Shown here in pieces: positions 31,828-43,788 of a stretch of DNA of 64,000 nucleotides (positions within the stretch are counted from its first letter, which is position 1; every line of letters starts with the position of its first letter). The notes under the pieces were generated by a model. The model saw only the letters and a program-made list of their open reading frames with translations, was not told the DNA's origin and made no database searches. Both the position numbers and the translations under genes were made by a program. The stretch comes from Aradus depressus (Eukaryota > Arthropoda > Insecta > Hemiptera > Aradidae), in the NCBI GenBank assembly GCA_963662175.1, contig OY759221.1, positions 20,199,027 through 20,263,026 of the forward strand. The letters run 5' to 3'.

Positions 31828-34800
31828 ATGTTCGCATATCAACTCCTGGGTCTTCTCCTCGCATCCTGCGCCCTTGGGCGGCCCCGGTATCCCAACGTTT
31901 TCCACGATGAGGATGATGAAGATTTGGGCGTTATTGATGTTCTAGCGTCATCATTTGGAGATCAACTTTTTGCCACTCCAACGTCCAGATCTGGTGAAGC
32001 TGTTTCCAAGTATGATTACTATCTTTAAGTATGATTTAAAAAAAAAAAAATCAATAGTGGAGTGAGAACGTACAACTAGATCTATATAACTGAGGGATCG
32101 TATTGGTGGGGAACACCCGGCGGTAAACGAATAGATGAAGATTAATCTTTATTCTGGGACTTACGTCCCCGAAGAATAACTTCAGGAGAAAACAAATATA
32201 AATAAAAACAAAGAATATGCTTTACTTGTATATTGTCTAATTTCACAAAAAAAAAAAATATATATATATATATATATTATATATACATAAAGTATACAGG
32301 TTTCAGCTTACGCCATCGTGTACAAAAGTGATTTTATTAGGTTTCCGCCATATCGATACAGATCACAGAAATGTATTCGGAAATGAATAATATATCATAT
32401 CGTGAACACAATTGGGAAAGAAAAAAAATACAAAAAAGTCTCTAGAAATTAACTGAATAATTCGAACAATGAGAAATAAGTAAATATAAATAAAACAAAA
32501 ATAATTAATAAAGGGGGAAAATTTATATATACTGAAAAAAATTATTGTAACAAATGAAAACCAAGTTATGTTCCAACTGGGACTGAAGAAACAGTAGAGT
32601 AACAATCTGTCCAGTGGAGAGAGAGACTTATAGGAAGACGAGAACTATCTCATAGGAGCCAGCCTTTGGAATCAGAGGTTTGTTGAGTTAGGAGATAATG
32701 GAAAAGTTGGGACTTAAATGAAAGATGAGTAGGAACATGGCGAATCTGGTGAGGGAGGAATGGAGTATTTCTTGTTTAAAATGTGTTATCTTTGCTGAAG
32801 TCGTTTCCCAATTAATAGCTTATGGTCATATATAATGTTCTATAGTTAACAAGAAATGTGTATGGATCCAGATAAAACATAACGTTGGCAATGAAATAGT
32901 GGGACATTTTTTTTTATCTGGACTGACTAAAATAAGAGTTATGATTTATGATGATTGATTTATTTTTAGTTCACAGTCTATTAGAAAATAAGTGAACTGT
33001 TGTATCCCATCGCAAAAACTAATGAAATTGCCCATCTGAAAAATCATTGGATATAAGAAATCGGTTAAGGTTGCATAATTTGCAAAAACTCGGACCTTTA
33101 AGATATTTACATATCCTAATAATTATATTGGTAAGATAGTTCTAACGGATAAAGGATATGTAAGCATGTAGCATCCAAAAAGTTTTCTTTTCTTTTTGGA
33201 GGGGGCTGATTCTATATTCTATTTTATTTGAGCAATGTAAGGAGATCATTTCAAAGAATTCGACGAAATAGTAGAAAAATATTTTTTTTCTTTTTTTAGA
33301 GGTTGAATTGAAATAATATTTTATAGGACAAAAGTCCTGGTATCTTGAAGGAAAAATCTAAGTTTGAAAATATTTAAATATGAAGTAAAATGAAGAGATT
33401 CAAATAAAATTATATTCTTAATAGAGTACATAGTATACATAATAAATAAATGAAATAATGACAATATGAAATAATATCGAAGTAATAAGAGAGAAAATAA
33501 GAAAATAAAATAAAGAAGAAAGATTTCCTACTGTATGTATACTTTTTGTGGAATTAGACAAAATATGTGTTAAATAAGTTCTTTGCTTTGTTTTTGTATA
33601 ACTACTATTTATTAGACAAGTAAATGTATATACTATGGAATTTATTATGTACACAATTTCTTTAGTTTCCTTGAATTTCTTGTTTTTACCTCAATTATTA
33701 GGATTTTTTTTTTTCACATTGCTGTTATTCTTTGAAGTTTGTTTAAACCGTAATATTTTCCCAGTTAAAATTTCCAATTAGGGCAATAGGAAACTTCTCT
33801 GTGTCTTGCCTTGGGGAAGAGGTGACACAGCCTCAGGTAATATATATCCTCATAATTGTGTAAATATGTAACAAACTTAAAGGTTACTGTTGAACTTTGT
33901 GCTGACGATGGTGCAAACCAAAATCGGTACACTATATGTATACATTTTTGTGGAATTAGACAGAAAGTTAAATAAGGCCTTTGTTTTGTTATTTTTTCCA
34001 CTATATCGACATAGATTGCAAAACTGTATTCAGACAATAATTAAAGAGATCTATAAACTATATTTTTAGTTGACAAACTATCTTTTTCTAAATAAATTTT
34101 GTTCATGACTTTTCTTTTCCTCAGCGGCGAATACAAGGGGAGGCAAAAGCAGAATTCCCCCCCTCCCCTAGCGCAGAGGCTCATAACTCAGTTTCGTTAA
34201 GGATAAACAAATATGCACGTTAAATTGGGATAGATGTCCTTGTGATGAGCGAGGGACCTCTTGCGGTCTTGTGCACAGACTATAATGACGTCATTCGTTT
34301 ACAGACTCAGATAGTTGCTCAACCTGTCAACGAAATCCCCCCCCCCCCCCCCCCCTGAAGGACATCCTGGATCCGCCCTTGCTTTTCCTTATTAAGTTAT
34401 TATTTCTCTGGTTTCTTTAATTTTCAATTATTTATTTTCCAATTATTTGTTTCAACAGTTCCTTAGTTCTATCCATCTGGCATATCGAGTCTTCTGTTTA
34501 TTTAGAGTTATTTCTTTTCACTGTTAGTGCTTGCCGTTTCGAAGAGAAAGGTGGGTTGCATTTTGATTAGTTTTATTTCAATAAAAACTTATTTCTCATA
34601 ACTTGAAATCAGACACTTTTTTTAGTGTGATAACCTATAACGTATCTGTTCTTTGCATTTTAATTGTCTTATTTGTGTAAATTCATTGAAGACAACATCC
34701 TTTATTAAGTTAGTAAGAAATGTTCTTTGTAGAAAAGTATTTATTGGTAATAAATATATTTTTTTTTTATCCCTTTGAAATAATTGATGTTTCTTTCCCT

Positions 34801-37800
34801 GAAACTTTAATATTTTTCTAGTATTTGCTTACTTTTTATGAATCTAGCCAGTTCTGTCGTTTTCCGTTATTATGTTTCATAGTTCCTGCTTGCCTTTTCA
34901 AAAATGATAATGAATAATTTCGCTGAATTTTCATTTAAAACCTAACTTATTCTTGTTTTGGTATTACTTCTTACTTATAATTATTTATTTAAAGTAAGAT
35001 AATACTTTTTTTAATGGATACTTCAAAGCTTTTATAAACTGATTTTGGTTTGAATAGTTTTTTTATTTAATTTTTTAGTTATATGAATTATTGTTTGATC
35101 CAATTTATTTTTTCTTAGGTGTTTATATTTAATTAAAGATTCACTTTAAAGATGTACAGATTTTAATATTTATGGTGTTAATGATTGTTTGTCGATTTTT
35201 TGAAAATTGTGTTACACATTTTCGTTCGATTAATCGTAAACAATGGTCCCCGTTCGGATATGTGAATCTAGTTACCCAACCACAGAAGAGCATATAATAT
35301 AAAACCTCATATTATCAGGTTCTTTACATATTTTTTGGTAGGACCAATTTAGTAATGACGCAAAGTTTCTTCCCAGCATTGCCGGGTATCATTCTAATTG
35401 AACATCTCTTGAGTTTGATCAAAACTGATGTACCCGCATGTGAGTTATCAGTATGCAAAGTTCAGATATTCTGCTGTGGTAGGAGGCGTGGTTTTTAATT
35501 AAGTGGATTCACCTGGCCGGTGCAGCTGTGCCAGCATCAAGCACCGCCACTTTGCAAGGAACGCCCACCTTTAGGGTTACTGCACCCTGCCCAGAGCCAA
35601 CTTGCCATGTCTGTCTTTCCATACCCAAAATAATACATTAAGTTTGATTTTTTTCATTGCAGTTCTTCTTTCTCACAGAAATTGTATATCACGAAGGCTG
35701 CGATTGAATATACTTACCTACCCCGGTTAGCTGTCAATTAAATATATACTTCAATGCACTTTAATCCGGATTAATGAAAACTATTTAAAAGATTTCAAAC
35801 AATAATTATTATTTAAGAGGGGAAAAAAATCGTTGCATCGTTTTGGAAAAAATCGTTTTTTTATTTTTAAGGAAAATGTGGACGCTGACCGTTGTAGGTT
35901 GTCCAAGTAGACGTAGTTATTCAGGCAGTCGAGCCAGCAGTGATGAAGAGGCTGAAGATCTTTGCACTGAAGCCCTCGTCGATGGAGAACGTACAGCCAC
36001 AACTTGCGCTTTTTTGTATTGCTCAAACTTCCTTGGGGCACCTCGCCGTCCCATTGTTTTTTTCAACAGGGCTTTAGTGCCACTGAAATTAAATCGCTGC
36101 AGACACATCTTCAGTTGTGTCATATTTCGGGAAAATATCTGTAGACGCGGCTTACCAATAGAGGCAGACACGGACATGGCCTTGCGTCAAGCCCTGGAAA
36201 GGGAGATGCAAGGACGGGCGAGACCAGAGCGCCTGAGGGGCATTGTCCAGGAATGGATCGTAGAAAGATGGCAATAGCGTTGGGCGCAATCGACAGATGG
36301 CCGTACAACCTTCACCTATTTCCCAGACGTCCAGACGCGCCTTGACTCTCCATGGGTACAACCAGACCATTGGACGTCACAGATGCTATCAGGCCACGGC
36401 GACTTCAGCACCAAGCTCTTCTTCTTTAAGAAGAAGAACAGCCCAGCCTGCTCGTGTGGCGGCGTCGAGACTGCGGAACACGTAGTTCTCGAATGCCAGC
36501 TATACGACGGGCCCAGGGCGGCGCTGATTCGCCAGACAGGATCGTACCTGGGACTGGACCTGCCGGGACTGATGACAGAGGCTGGCTACCTGGCTTTTGG
36601 TCGGTTCGTCTCCTCCTGGCGGAGAATCAAGAAGGCCTACTAACCCGGTGCCGGGGGCCCCACCGACCACCGACAGGCGTGCGGCGGCTGCCCCCGGCTC
36701 CGGGACACAGGCAGAACAGAACCCCCGATAACATCCCGAGATCACTCGGCGTAAGGAGCCGGGAGAACATAGGGTGATGTGACCGACCCCCTAAGGGGTC
36801 AGGAGCACCCGAAAAAGAAAAAAAAAAAAAAAAAAAAATCGGGAAAATGGTATAGAATGGTGTATAAAATGTTATATTATGTGATCTAAAATATCCAAAT
36901 TCCAGCTTGGAAGTAGCTAATGATTTGGGGAATATTTGACGGAACCGGAGTGTTTCTTTGTCACAAAATCAGTTTTATATAATTTCACTCTATGTGTTCC
37001 GAATAGGCGTCTACACCGTTTATCCTATGAAGATCAAACTTCACAGAGGGTAATAACTTTGGTCTGCCAAAGTTTTAGTGACATTTTGGAGGAGGTCTCC
37101 GCGTATACACTAAATTTTATCTCTTTTTAAATAAAATTATCTAACATAGACCATGATGAGGTATCAGAAATGTTCATTTATGCCGAGGGGGTACACATAT
37201 GTGTTATCTCTTTTGAAATGAAATTATCTAACATACGATGAGATAGACCACGATGAGGTATTTGCTTATGACGATATTTGAAACTAGGGTAGGGAAAACG
37301 TCATTATGACGGACAACAGATTTATTAAAACATACGATATTTTGAAGATTATTTTTAAAACTACTACATACGACCTTCTGTATTTATACGTACATGGTGT
37401 CTAATAAAATATTATTTCCGACATTCTATTATCTCTCTATTATAACTCAGCTGTAGACAGACATACGACATTTTTACCGAAGTTGGGAACTTTTGATGCC
37501 ATCTTTTGCAGCAATTTAACAAGAAAAAAAAAAATTCGACATACGACGAAAGGTTTTAGTTACGAAATATCCAGAACTGATCCTTTTGTAGGTCCCATGG
37601 AGCCGGTTTCAAAGAACTGATATAATTTGTCTGTTGCAGATGGAATTCGTCGAGTGGGCACAACCCCGAGGAACTGGGCGAGTACCCTCAAGGAGACATC
37701 CTGTTTCCAGCCAAGCGGTCAAGGAATGGTTTGAAGTCCTCCTCAGCCCGATGGCCAGGCGGTATAGTGCCCTACGTTATAACAGGATCTTTCACTTCCA

Positions 37801-40800
37801 AGGATTTGTCCATGATCCAGGACGCCTTCAATGGATACCACAAGAAAACTTGCGTCAAGTGAGGAAAATTTATTTATTGCATGCCAAACAGAAAGAAAGT
37901 TGCTTAGTTATTGTGACTCAAGAGGGTGTTATGGTTCCACACCAGGGATGAAAGCACAGGGGGTGGTTTTAGTGGAAATCCACGACGAGGCACACCACAC
38001 TGTTGGGAAGCACGTGCATCCCTTCGTTGAAAGTATTCCCATCGCCCTGCGAAAAAAAAAAAAAAAGTTATTGTGACTCATCGGGAGTTTAAATTCCAAG
38101 CTCTTCTTTTTCAAGAAGGACAGCCCGAACTGCTCATGCGGCAGAGTTGAGACTGCAGAACACGTAGTTCTCGAATGTTCGCTGTACGACAGGCCTAGGG
38201 TGGAGTTGCTACGCCGGACAGGATCGTACCTGGGACTGAACCCGCGGAAGCTGATGAGTGAGACTGATTACAGAGTTCAGTCGATTCGTCGTCTCCTGGC
38301 GGAGGGTAAAGAGGGCAGTATAATGTGCTTCCGGTGATGACCGCTGGGTGCTGTAACACGGCCCACCTGCGACCATCCTCGGCGCAACGCAGCCATGAAA
38401 CATAGATGGCCTGGTCTCAAGCTCTCTCGGGAAACGCCAATAAGGTAGGTTGGAGGACGCTACCTGTTCAACTGGAAAAGGTGTTATTTTTGAAAATATG
38501 TGAGCACTGTGCCGTCAGGCTGTGGTGGAGAGCTTTAAATATCCATTAATTAACCTTGATGGGACTTTAAGCGATGGTCCTGAGCCTGTGCGATGTCAGG
38601 TACTCGTTAAAAATCCCTATTTCAGGTATCTAAACATGGCTAGACTAAATTTATTTAGGATTCTCACCAGAGCGACGAAAGAGCGCTCTGTTATTAGATG
38701 GCATGACCTCGTAGTTAAAGCTCGGGCATGAGTCACAATAACTAAATATTAATTGTAAGATACATTTTAACATAATGAAGATATCAAAAGTTGGTATTGT
38801 GTCACCCATGACCTTGGTATTATAGAAAGTGTAAGGATGGTGAACTGACCCTGTCATTGTCATCTTATAGAAAGTAGATAACGCCACCTTCTAAGGTCAT
38901 TCAATTGTTTTCCTGGAGTCATTCATTAATTCTCGACATGTCTTTCTCCTTTTCGCCTCAAGGGCACTACATTTCTACGAAGGAAGGATGAAATAATTTG
39001 TCTCCTTGCTGACAAGAGCAAGGTTCCAGTACGGAGTGTAGTAAGTGGGTAGGGTTTGAAAGCCAAACTTCTACTTAAAAGAAAAACTTTTTTTTTAACT
39101 TTAATTATAAGGCCTTGGGAATGGTGGTAGTGACCAGTCTCTTCCCTCATTATCGCCTCTCCTTAGCTCTCCTGCCCCTCTCGGTCTGCCTCCACTGCTA
39201 GTCAGAGACTAGACAGATCCGTGGGTTACGGGAGACCACCCGCTCCACCGTGACCTCCTCTACCTCCATTTAGTTGTAGGGTTGAGGGCGGTATCATGTG
39301 GGGTTGTTTCCGGGGATCTCGGAACTGAACAGTTGTTTTTATTATGATTAATCATATTATTTTTTTAATATTTTGTTTTAGTGTATATTTTCATAACGTT
39401 TTCTACTTTATCATTGCCCATTTATTTTATTAAATTGATTTAGTTTTACCTTATGTTCTAACTTAGATTTGATTATGTTTTGGCCAAAATAGGACGAAAC
39501 TTGTGTTCGAAAATTCGAGGCCTAAACATGCCTTTAATATTATTGATTTAACCAAAAATCTCTTTAAATAAAAGTTGTAGAGAAAAATGAAAAACACATT
39601 TGATATTGAATACATTTTTTCGAAGGCTGCAAAAATTGTCTTAAATGACGCTGATATGAGGACGATGCCCACCACGTTCCCAGCCAGGAAACCAACCACA
39701 GTTGGTGGTGCCGCTTGGATAACTGCCACCCCCGCAGTACCATTTTTAATCAGAATACCCAATTGGGCACTCCACCCAGAGGCGCAGAATGTCCGGATCA
39801 GCAAAATAATGTACAATAGGGTGTAGACCACTACATGATTAGATCTTCAAGCTCCTTTCTCCAATCCTCGTTAGTTTAGTGGTTAGCATCGCAGGTTATA
39901 TTTCTGATTGTATAATGGTTAGCGTCAAATTTTCATTCAATAAATGCAAATGCATGTGAACGCTTGTATCACATTCACCTCAGGTTTTCTCCTGTCTCAC
40001 ATCCACATTTTCTGAGTCTGTACCCGTACTGCATGTGTTTAGGTTTGTGAAACGAACCACCCAGTCGGACTACCTCCAATTCACCTCTTCCCAGACAGGC
40101 TGTTGGAGTTCCGTAGGTCGAGTGGGTGGTGCCCAGGAGATCAACCTCCAGTCTCCAGGCTGCCTCGTGAAGGAGGGCACTGTGATGCACGAGATGATGC
40201 ATGCTCTTGGTTTCCTTCATGAACAGAACCGATGGGAGCGGGACACCTATGTCTCCGTCATGTACCAGAACATAATACCTGGTCAGTATAAAACCTACTT
40301 TTACAAATATACAAGAAAAAAATGGCGATAATTTCTCATTCTTATGAATACTACATTTAATTATGTTTTTTAAAAATTCTCTAAGAAGCCCACTGATAGC
40401 CGTTCCAGCTGCAGCTCCAACCAATTTTTATTCAATGTTATTTTTGGGCATATCTTCTATCTGAGTATTATGCAAGTATATCTGCATTTAAATATACTAA
40501 AATATATATAATATATCGACTATTAGGTGCGGTAGCCGGTAATCACAAGATTGTGATCATCCTAAAAGGATAGCGAGATTCACTGATTTGGTGTTCAGTG
40601 TTACTTTTCTGAAAGAGGCCTCGGGTTGTTGAGTGTCTAGTGTTTTAGCCTATGATTATACTATCCCAGAGAGACTTTAATGGTGGATAATAGAAGCGCA
40701 GGAACAGGCGGAGGGATTAGCGGCTATAGTAAAATATATTATTGAATAATTCGAATAATAAATTGAATAGATTGACCCGCTAATTGAGTATCTGGAGCTA

Positions 40801-42056
40801 GTGTTTACTCACTGAACTAGGATGCAATTAAGTTACACATAAAGCTGTACTCTTAAATCATATTTAAAATCTGTATAATTTCGATTATACATACCATTTT
40901 ATTATAGCCGTGCCACAATTAACATGGTGGCCTCTTTATCTCAAGTCCCAATTTCCCTGACTTTTCCCGGTTTTCCAGGTAATATTTGAGTTTTTTCCCT
41001 GACTTCACGTTATATCATGAAACTATATATTTATATGTATATATAAATAATATATATATAAATGTGGAATAGACAATATTTCAAAAATATGTATGTTTTA
41101 TTTATTTAAAAATGTTCAACTAGGCGATCACGGCAACGTTAACTCCTTCCTTACTTACCTACCAGATTTACCTATAAGAACGGTTCGCACTCAGCGAACT
41201 TGTCTGAGTTTATAACTAAACCCGACGATGGGATAATGCCAAAACAATATATATACATATATATATCCACATTAAAATGTATTATTATTATTATTCCACA
41301 TTAATATATATTGAAATGATCTTAGATATGGTTCTATTTCTTCTAATTTGTCGAAGTCCAAAAATTAATGAAATTTTCAACCATTCTTTCAAAAAAAACT
41401 ATAGTTACCCTTGATTAGTATTCTTCGCAGAGTGTGGCTTGATGTTCTATTTTTTATTATTGAGTATATTGTACAGTGAAAAAAAATGGGAAAGAATAAC
41501 AAAAAAATCATATTAAATGGACTTATATATTTATTTTTTTTAGATCCAAATTAACACATATACAATTTATAACAATTATAACATACTATTGCGAGGTACT
41601 TATTTACTAATAGAATGCCTATGCCGTCTCCTTCTCGCATATTCGTAACTGTGATGTGAGGGTTTACAGCATACAGGGTGTTGTATACTACTCCTGTGAG
41701 TCGAGAACCTAGACTCCCGATCTCTCTTCTCGCTCCCCCCTCCTGTATTGCCTCCTTAAGTATATTCTGATAATATTAAATTAACTATAATTTCTCTTTT
41801 ATTTTTTTATTTACTATGTGGCTAAACACAAAATGCCACTATATATATATATATATAGTGGCATTTTGTGTTTAGCCACATAGTAAATAAAAAAATAAAA
41901 GAGAAATTATAGTTAATTTAATATTATCAGAATATACTTAAGGAGGCAATACAGGAGGGGGGAGCGAGAAGAGAGATCGGGAGTCTAGGTTCTCGACTCA
42001 CAGGAGTAGTATACAACACCCTGTATGCTGTAAACCCTCACATCACAGTTATATAT

Positions 42057-42090
<34 letters not shown>

Positions 42091-42395
42091 CAGCAAATTA
42101 TATTGCCGAAATGATATTACCATTATTAATTATTTTTTTCACAGGTAGAGAAGCCAACTTTGAAAAGGCAAAAGAGTCAGAAACAGATGCGTTGGGGATT
42201 GGCTACGACTATGCGAGCGTGATGCACTACTCAGACACAGCTTTCTCAGTGAATGGCGGGAAGACGATAGTGCCAAGACAAAATGGAGTCGTCCTGGGAC
42301 AGAGGGACACCCTCTCCAAACAGGACATCCAGAAGATCCGGAGGATGTACAAGTGCAAGAAGTACGGCGGCTCCGCGGGCTTTGCCAATGTTTAA
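31828..42395 (+). CDS. Astacin (M12A) zinc metalloprotease, secreted, complete
   Basis: Four exons join in phase: 31828-32009, 37640-37858, 40043-40281 and 42145-42395, giving 296 aa plus TAA. Residues 1-18 are a hydrophobic signal peptide. A short acidic prosegment follows. The mature-region signature RNGLKSSSARWPGGIVPYVI is in exon 2. The zinc site HEMMHALGFLHE is in exon 3 (His183, Glu184, His187, His193), followed by QNRWERD. The Met-turn SVMHY is in exon 4. Conserved Cys residues flank the fold, and there are no CUB or EGF domains, so it is a minimal astacin. Astacins digest proteins extracellularly; the exact role (digestion, hatching, host interaction) cannot be read from sequence. Intron 1 (5.6 kb) and intron 3 hold most of the local repeats. 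Confidence 0.94.
32125..32765 (-). repeat. LINE 3' fragment, reverse, with a nested Penelope-like piece
   Basis: The minus strand matches 58960-59440: CAGATTCGCCATGTTCC, CTTTCATTTAAGTCCC, CTATGAGATAGTTCTCG and, at the end, GGGGACGTAAGTCCCAGAATAAAG. A Penelope-like fragment (about 32175-32400) interrupts it and holds a hammerhead remnant with the CTGA deleted (about 32287-32322). It lies in astacin intron 1. Confidence 0.65.
32287..32322 (-). ncRNA. Hammerhead remnant with deleted core
   Basis: The minus strand reads CACGATGGCGTAAGCTGAAACC. The stem II GGC/GCT with GTAA loop and the GAAA are kept, but the CTGA that should precede CGA is missing. It is predicted inactive. Confidence 0.45.
33530..34035 (+). 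repeat. Penelope-like fragments
   Basis: Two pieces of the family: a tail at about 33538-33610 (TTGTGGAATTAGACAA, T-rich), and a larger one at about 33885-34035 with the hammerhead-like motif at 33898-33935 followed by the same tail. It lies in astacin intron 1. Confidence 0.6.
33898..33935 (+). ncRNA. Hammerhead-like motif with G-to-A in the GAAA core
   Basis: CTGACGA at 33902-33908. Stem II is GGT/ACC with a GCAA loop, where the other copies have GGC/GCC with GTAA. This is a compensated change that supports pairing. The core GAAA reads AAAA, so the copy is probably inactive. Confidence 0.5.
34122..34381. mobile_element. hAT MITE, 260 bp
   Basis: Ends start CAGCGGCG and, on the other strand, CAAGGGCGGATCCAGG. 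They are flanked by a perfect 8-bp target duplication CTTTTCCT (34114-34121 and 34382-34389), the hallmark of hAT transposition. The interior is non-coding. Near the right end there is a poly(C) run of about 20. Confidence 0.85.
34390..36159. other. Astacin intron 1, unassigned part
   Basis: AT-rich intron DNA. The stretch 35850-36150 is less AT-rich and is open in several frames on both strands, but none of the translations resembles a family I know. It may be the degraded interior of a transposon. Confidence 0.35.
36160..36838 (+). pseudogene. 5'-truncated LINE, ORF2 C-terminus with an in-frame stop
   Basis: The plus-strand translation shows the end of a LINE ORF2 of the R1/I/LOA sort. WQ is followed by a TAG at 36275-36277, then RWAQSTDGRTTF and SGHGDFSTKL. 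A CCHC-type motif with CSCGGVETAEHVVLEC follows, to a TAA at 36641-36643. A GC-rich 3' UTR and a poly(A) run (about 36818-36838) come next. The TAG replaces what is probably a CAG. 5' truncation and the stop show it is dead. A second piece of the same family is at 38097-38330. Confidence 0.85.
38097..38345 (+). pseudogene. LINE ORF2 C-terminal fragment, second copy
   Basis: The translation gives KLFFFKKDSPNCSCGRVETA and HVVLECSLYD, about 70% like the copy at 36420-36640, and then diverges. It is preceded by a short A-run and lies in astacin intron 2. Confidence 0.8.
38556..38745 (+). repeat. SINE family A, 3' two-thirds
   Basis: Begins at GGGACTTTAAGCGATGGTCC and ends at CGGGCATGAGTCACAATAAC. 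The tRNA-like head is missing. Moderately diverged; in astacin intron 2. Confidence 0.8.
39865..39895 (+). pseudogene. tRNA-Asp-like 5' half
   Basis: TCCTCGTTAGTTTAGTGGTT followed by AGCATC matches the 5' half of an animal tRNA-Asp (acceptor strand and D arm) closely. The anticodon arm and 3' half are absent. A second TATAATGGTTAGCGTC lies just downstream. It could be a decayed tRNA gene or SINE head. Confidence 0.4.
41050..41290 (+). repeat. Diverged Penelope-like fragment
   Basis: CCGACGATGGGATAATGCC followed by AAAAC at 41222-41245 parallels the CTGACGA / GGC-loop-GCC / GAAAC order. GTGGAATAGACAATAT with a T-rich run lies upstream at about 41064. The core is mutated at several invariant positions. 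It lies in astacin intron 3. Confidence 0.35.
41647..42050. repeat. Perfect 404-bp palindrome with an AT-repeat centre
   Basis: Two 202-bp arms are exact reverse complements by eye, from AACTGTGATG at 41647 to CATCACAGTT at 42050. The centre lies in CCAC(TA)nGTGG at about 41848. The arms contain no recognised gene or ribozyme core. It sits 94 bp before the last astacin exon, inside intron 3, and would fold into a very long hairpin in the pre-mRNA. Confidence 0.95.
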
Positions 42396-43788
42396 TTAAT
42401 GTCCAGTCCGACTGGAGGAACTGCACTGCAACATTTGAATCTAGTCGCTAGTCAAATTGTATTAGTTATTTATTTGATCAATTGGCTGAGTAGCCACTCA
42501 CCTGCCAGCCAGTGTCATTCATTGGACACTTTTCACTAGATTGTGGAAGATAGGTCAGAATATTACAAATATTAAGAATGTTGAAACCCAAGAATCTTAA
42601 CAATCAGTAAAATTTCGCATTTCATCGTCTTGAAATTTTTTTAAATTTTTCTCTCCAACGATGCTGACATTTTGGCAGTGTAATCTTCACTTAACATAAA
42701 GAAAAAAAGTCGTCTATACTCGTCTATCACCTGAAATTGACTTCCCCAGAACGAATTAATCACTTAAGTTTTCGCTCTCCCTCCAAAACGAATCTACTGT
42801 TTAGGATAAACATCTATAGTTGACCTACATAGGGACTTCTGAAGCCTCATATAAAGTTTCATGTCGGTACATTCATTACTTGGGCAGTAGGCTTTTTGAA
42901 TTGAGTCACCCTTCCCTGGCCGATTCCTAGGAAAATTAATAAGTTATTGTGTTAAGCCTCCCCCTAATCCCCTCTCTCTCATCCCATTGGCCAATTGGCC
43001 TGGGTCAGAAAACAAAAACTTCTGAGAGTTTTTATTCCTTCTTATGAATTTGGTTTTGGATCTCCAAAAATTTCCTGTAATACTTAGATCGTCAATGGCG
43101 GTATAGAAATCTTATAGATCCATAAGCTTTCATATAGACACCAAATTCGAAATGAATGAATTTTGGTAACTCCAAGAAAAACTTTTTTCCGGTGGTCATT
43201 TAGGCGAAGTATGGGAGTAGCGTCTATTTTTTATATGTTATGGATTCCTGGATTAAATTAACTAAAATATAATTACTTTTCCACAATCTAAGATATTGTT
43301 CAGACATTTTAAGGGCCACTGTGACAGAATTTGAATTTTTATTTTTTAAATGTTTCTTAGACTTTGTCAATATTTACGTTCAAATATTTTTTATATGACT
43401 TTTTTTTTTTCTTAGACGAAAATGAAAATAAAGAATAAGAGATGTGGAACCCCCCCCCCCCCCCCCCCTCCCCTCCTATAATTCTGAGTAGATGATTTTT
43501 TTTGATGTCCTTGAGTAGTTTCACTGTTGAGGTGATATAAACGAAATCGTCACCAACCTCAGTTATTCTTGATACAGAATCTAGGTCACTACGTTGTGAA
43601 AGAATATGTAAAAACACAATTCGTCATAAGTCAAATCGAGCAATATTTATCTTTGATTTTGTGCAGTAAAAAAAATTTAAAAATGTGCAATAAAAAATAA
43701 AATCCTGCCATTAACTTTTTCTGCGAAAAAAAAAATTTGATCTAATTCGTAAATTAAATAACTCTTTTTTCAGTATAAAATTAGGTCG
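42396..43788. other. Region downstream of astacin
   Basis: 3' flank and repeats. 42830-42960 carries the dispersed monomer (TCATGTCGGTACATTCATTA, GGGCAGTAGGC). A poly(C) run of about 20 lies at 43450-43468. No gene recognised. Confidence 0.45.

Noticed and set aside
35843..36159. Upstream part of the open frame that leads into the LINE fragment
   Set aside because: Only the part after about 36160 resembles a LINE; the earlier residues do not, and the minus strand is equally open.
39463..39831. Minus-strand hydrophobic frame of 122 codons in astacin intron 2
   Set aside because: No recognised family, no splice or promoter support, and part of it overlaps a repeat also seen at about 16830-16930. 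Could be a transposon remnant.
41647..42050. Palindrome as a transcription terminator or CRISPR-like repeat
   Set aside because: It is a single 404-bp inverted repeat in a eukaryotic intron; there are no spacers and no prokaryotic context.
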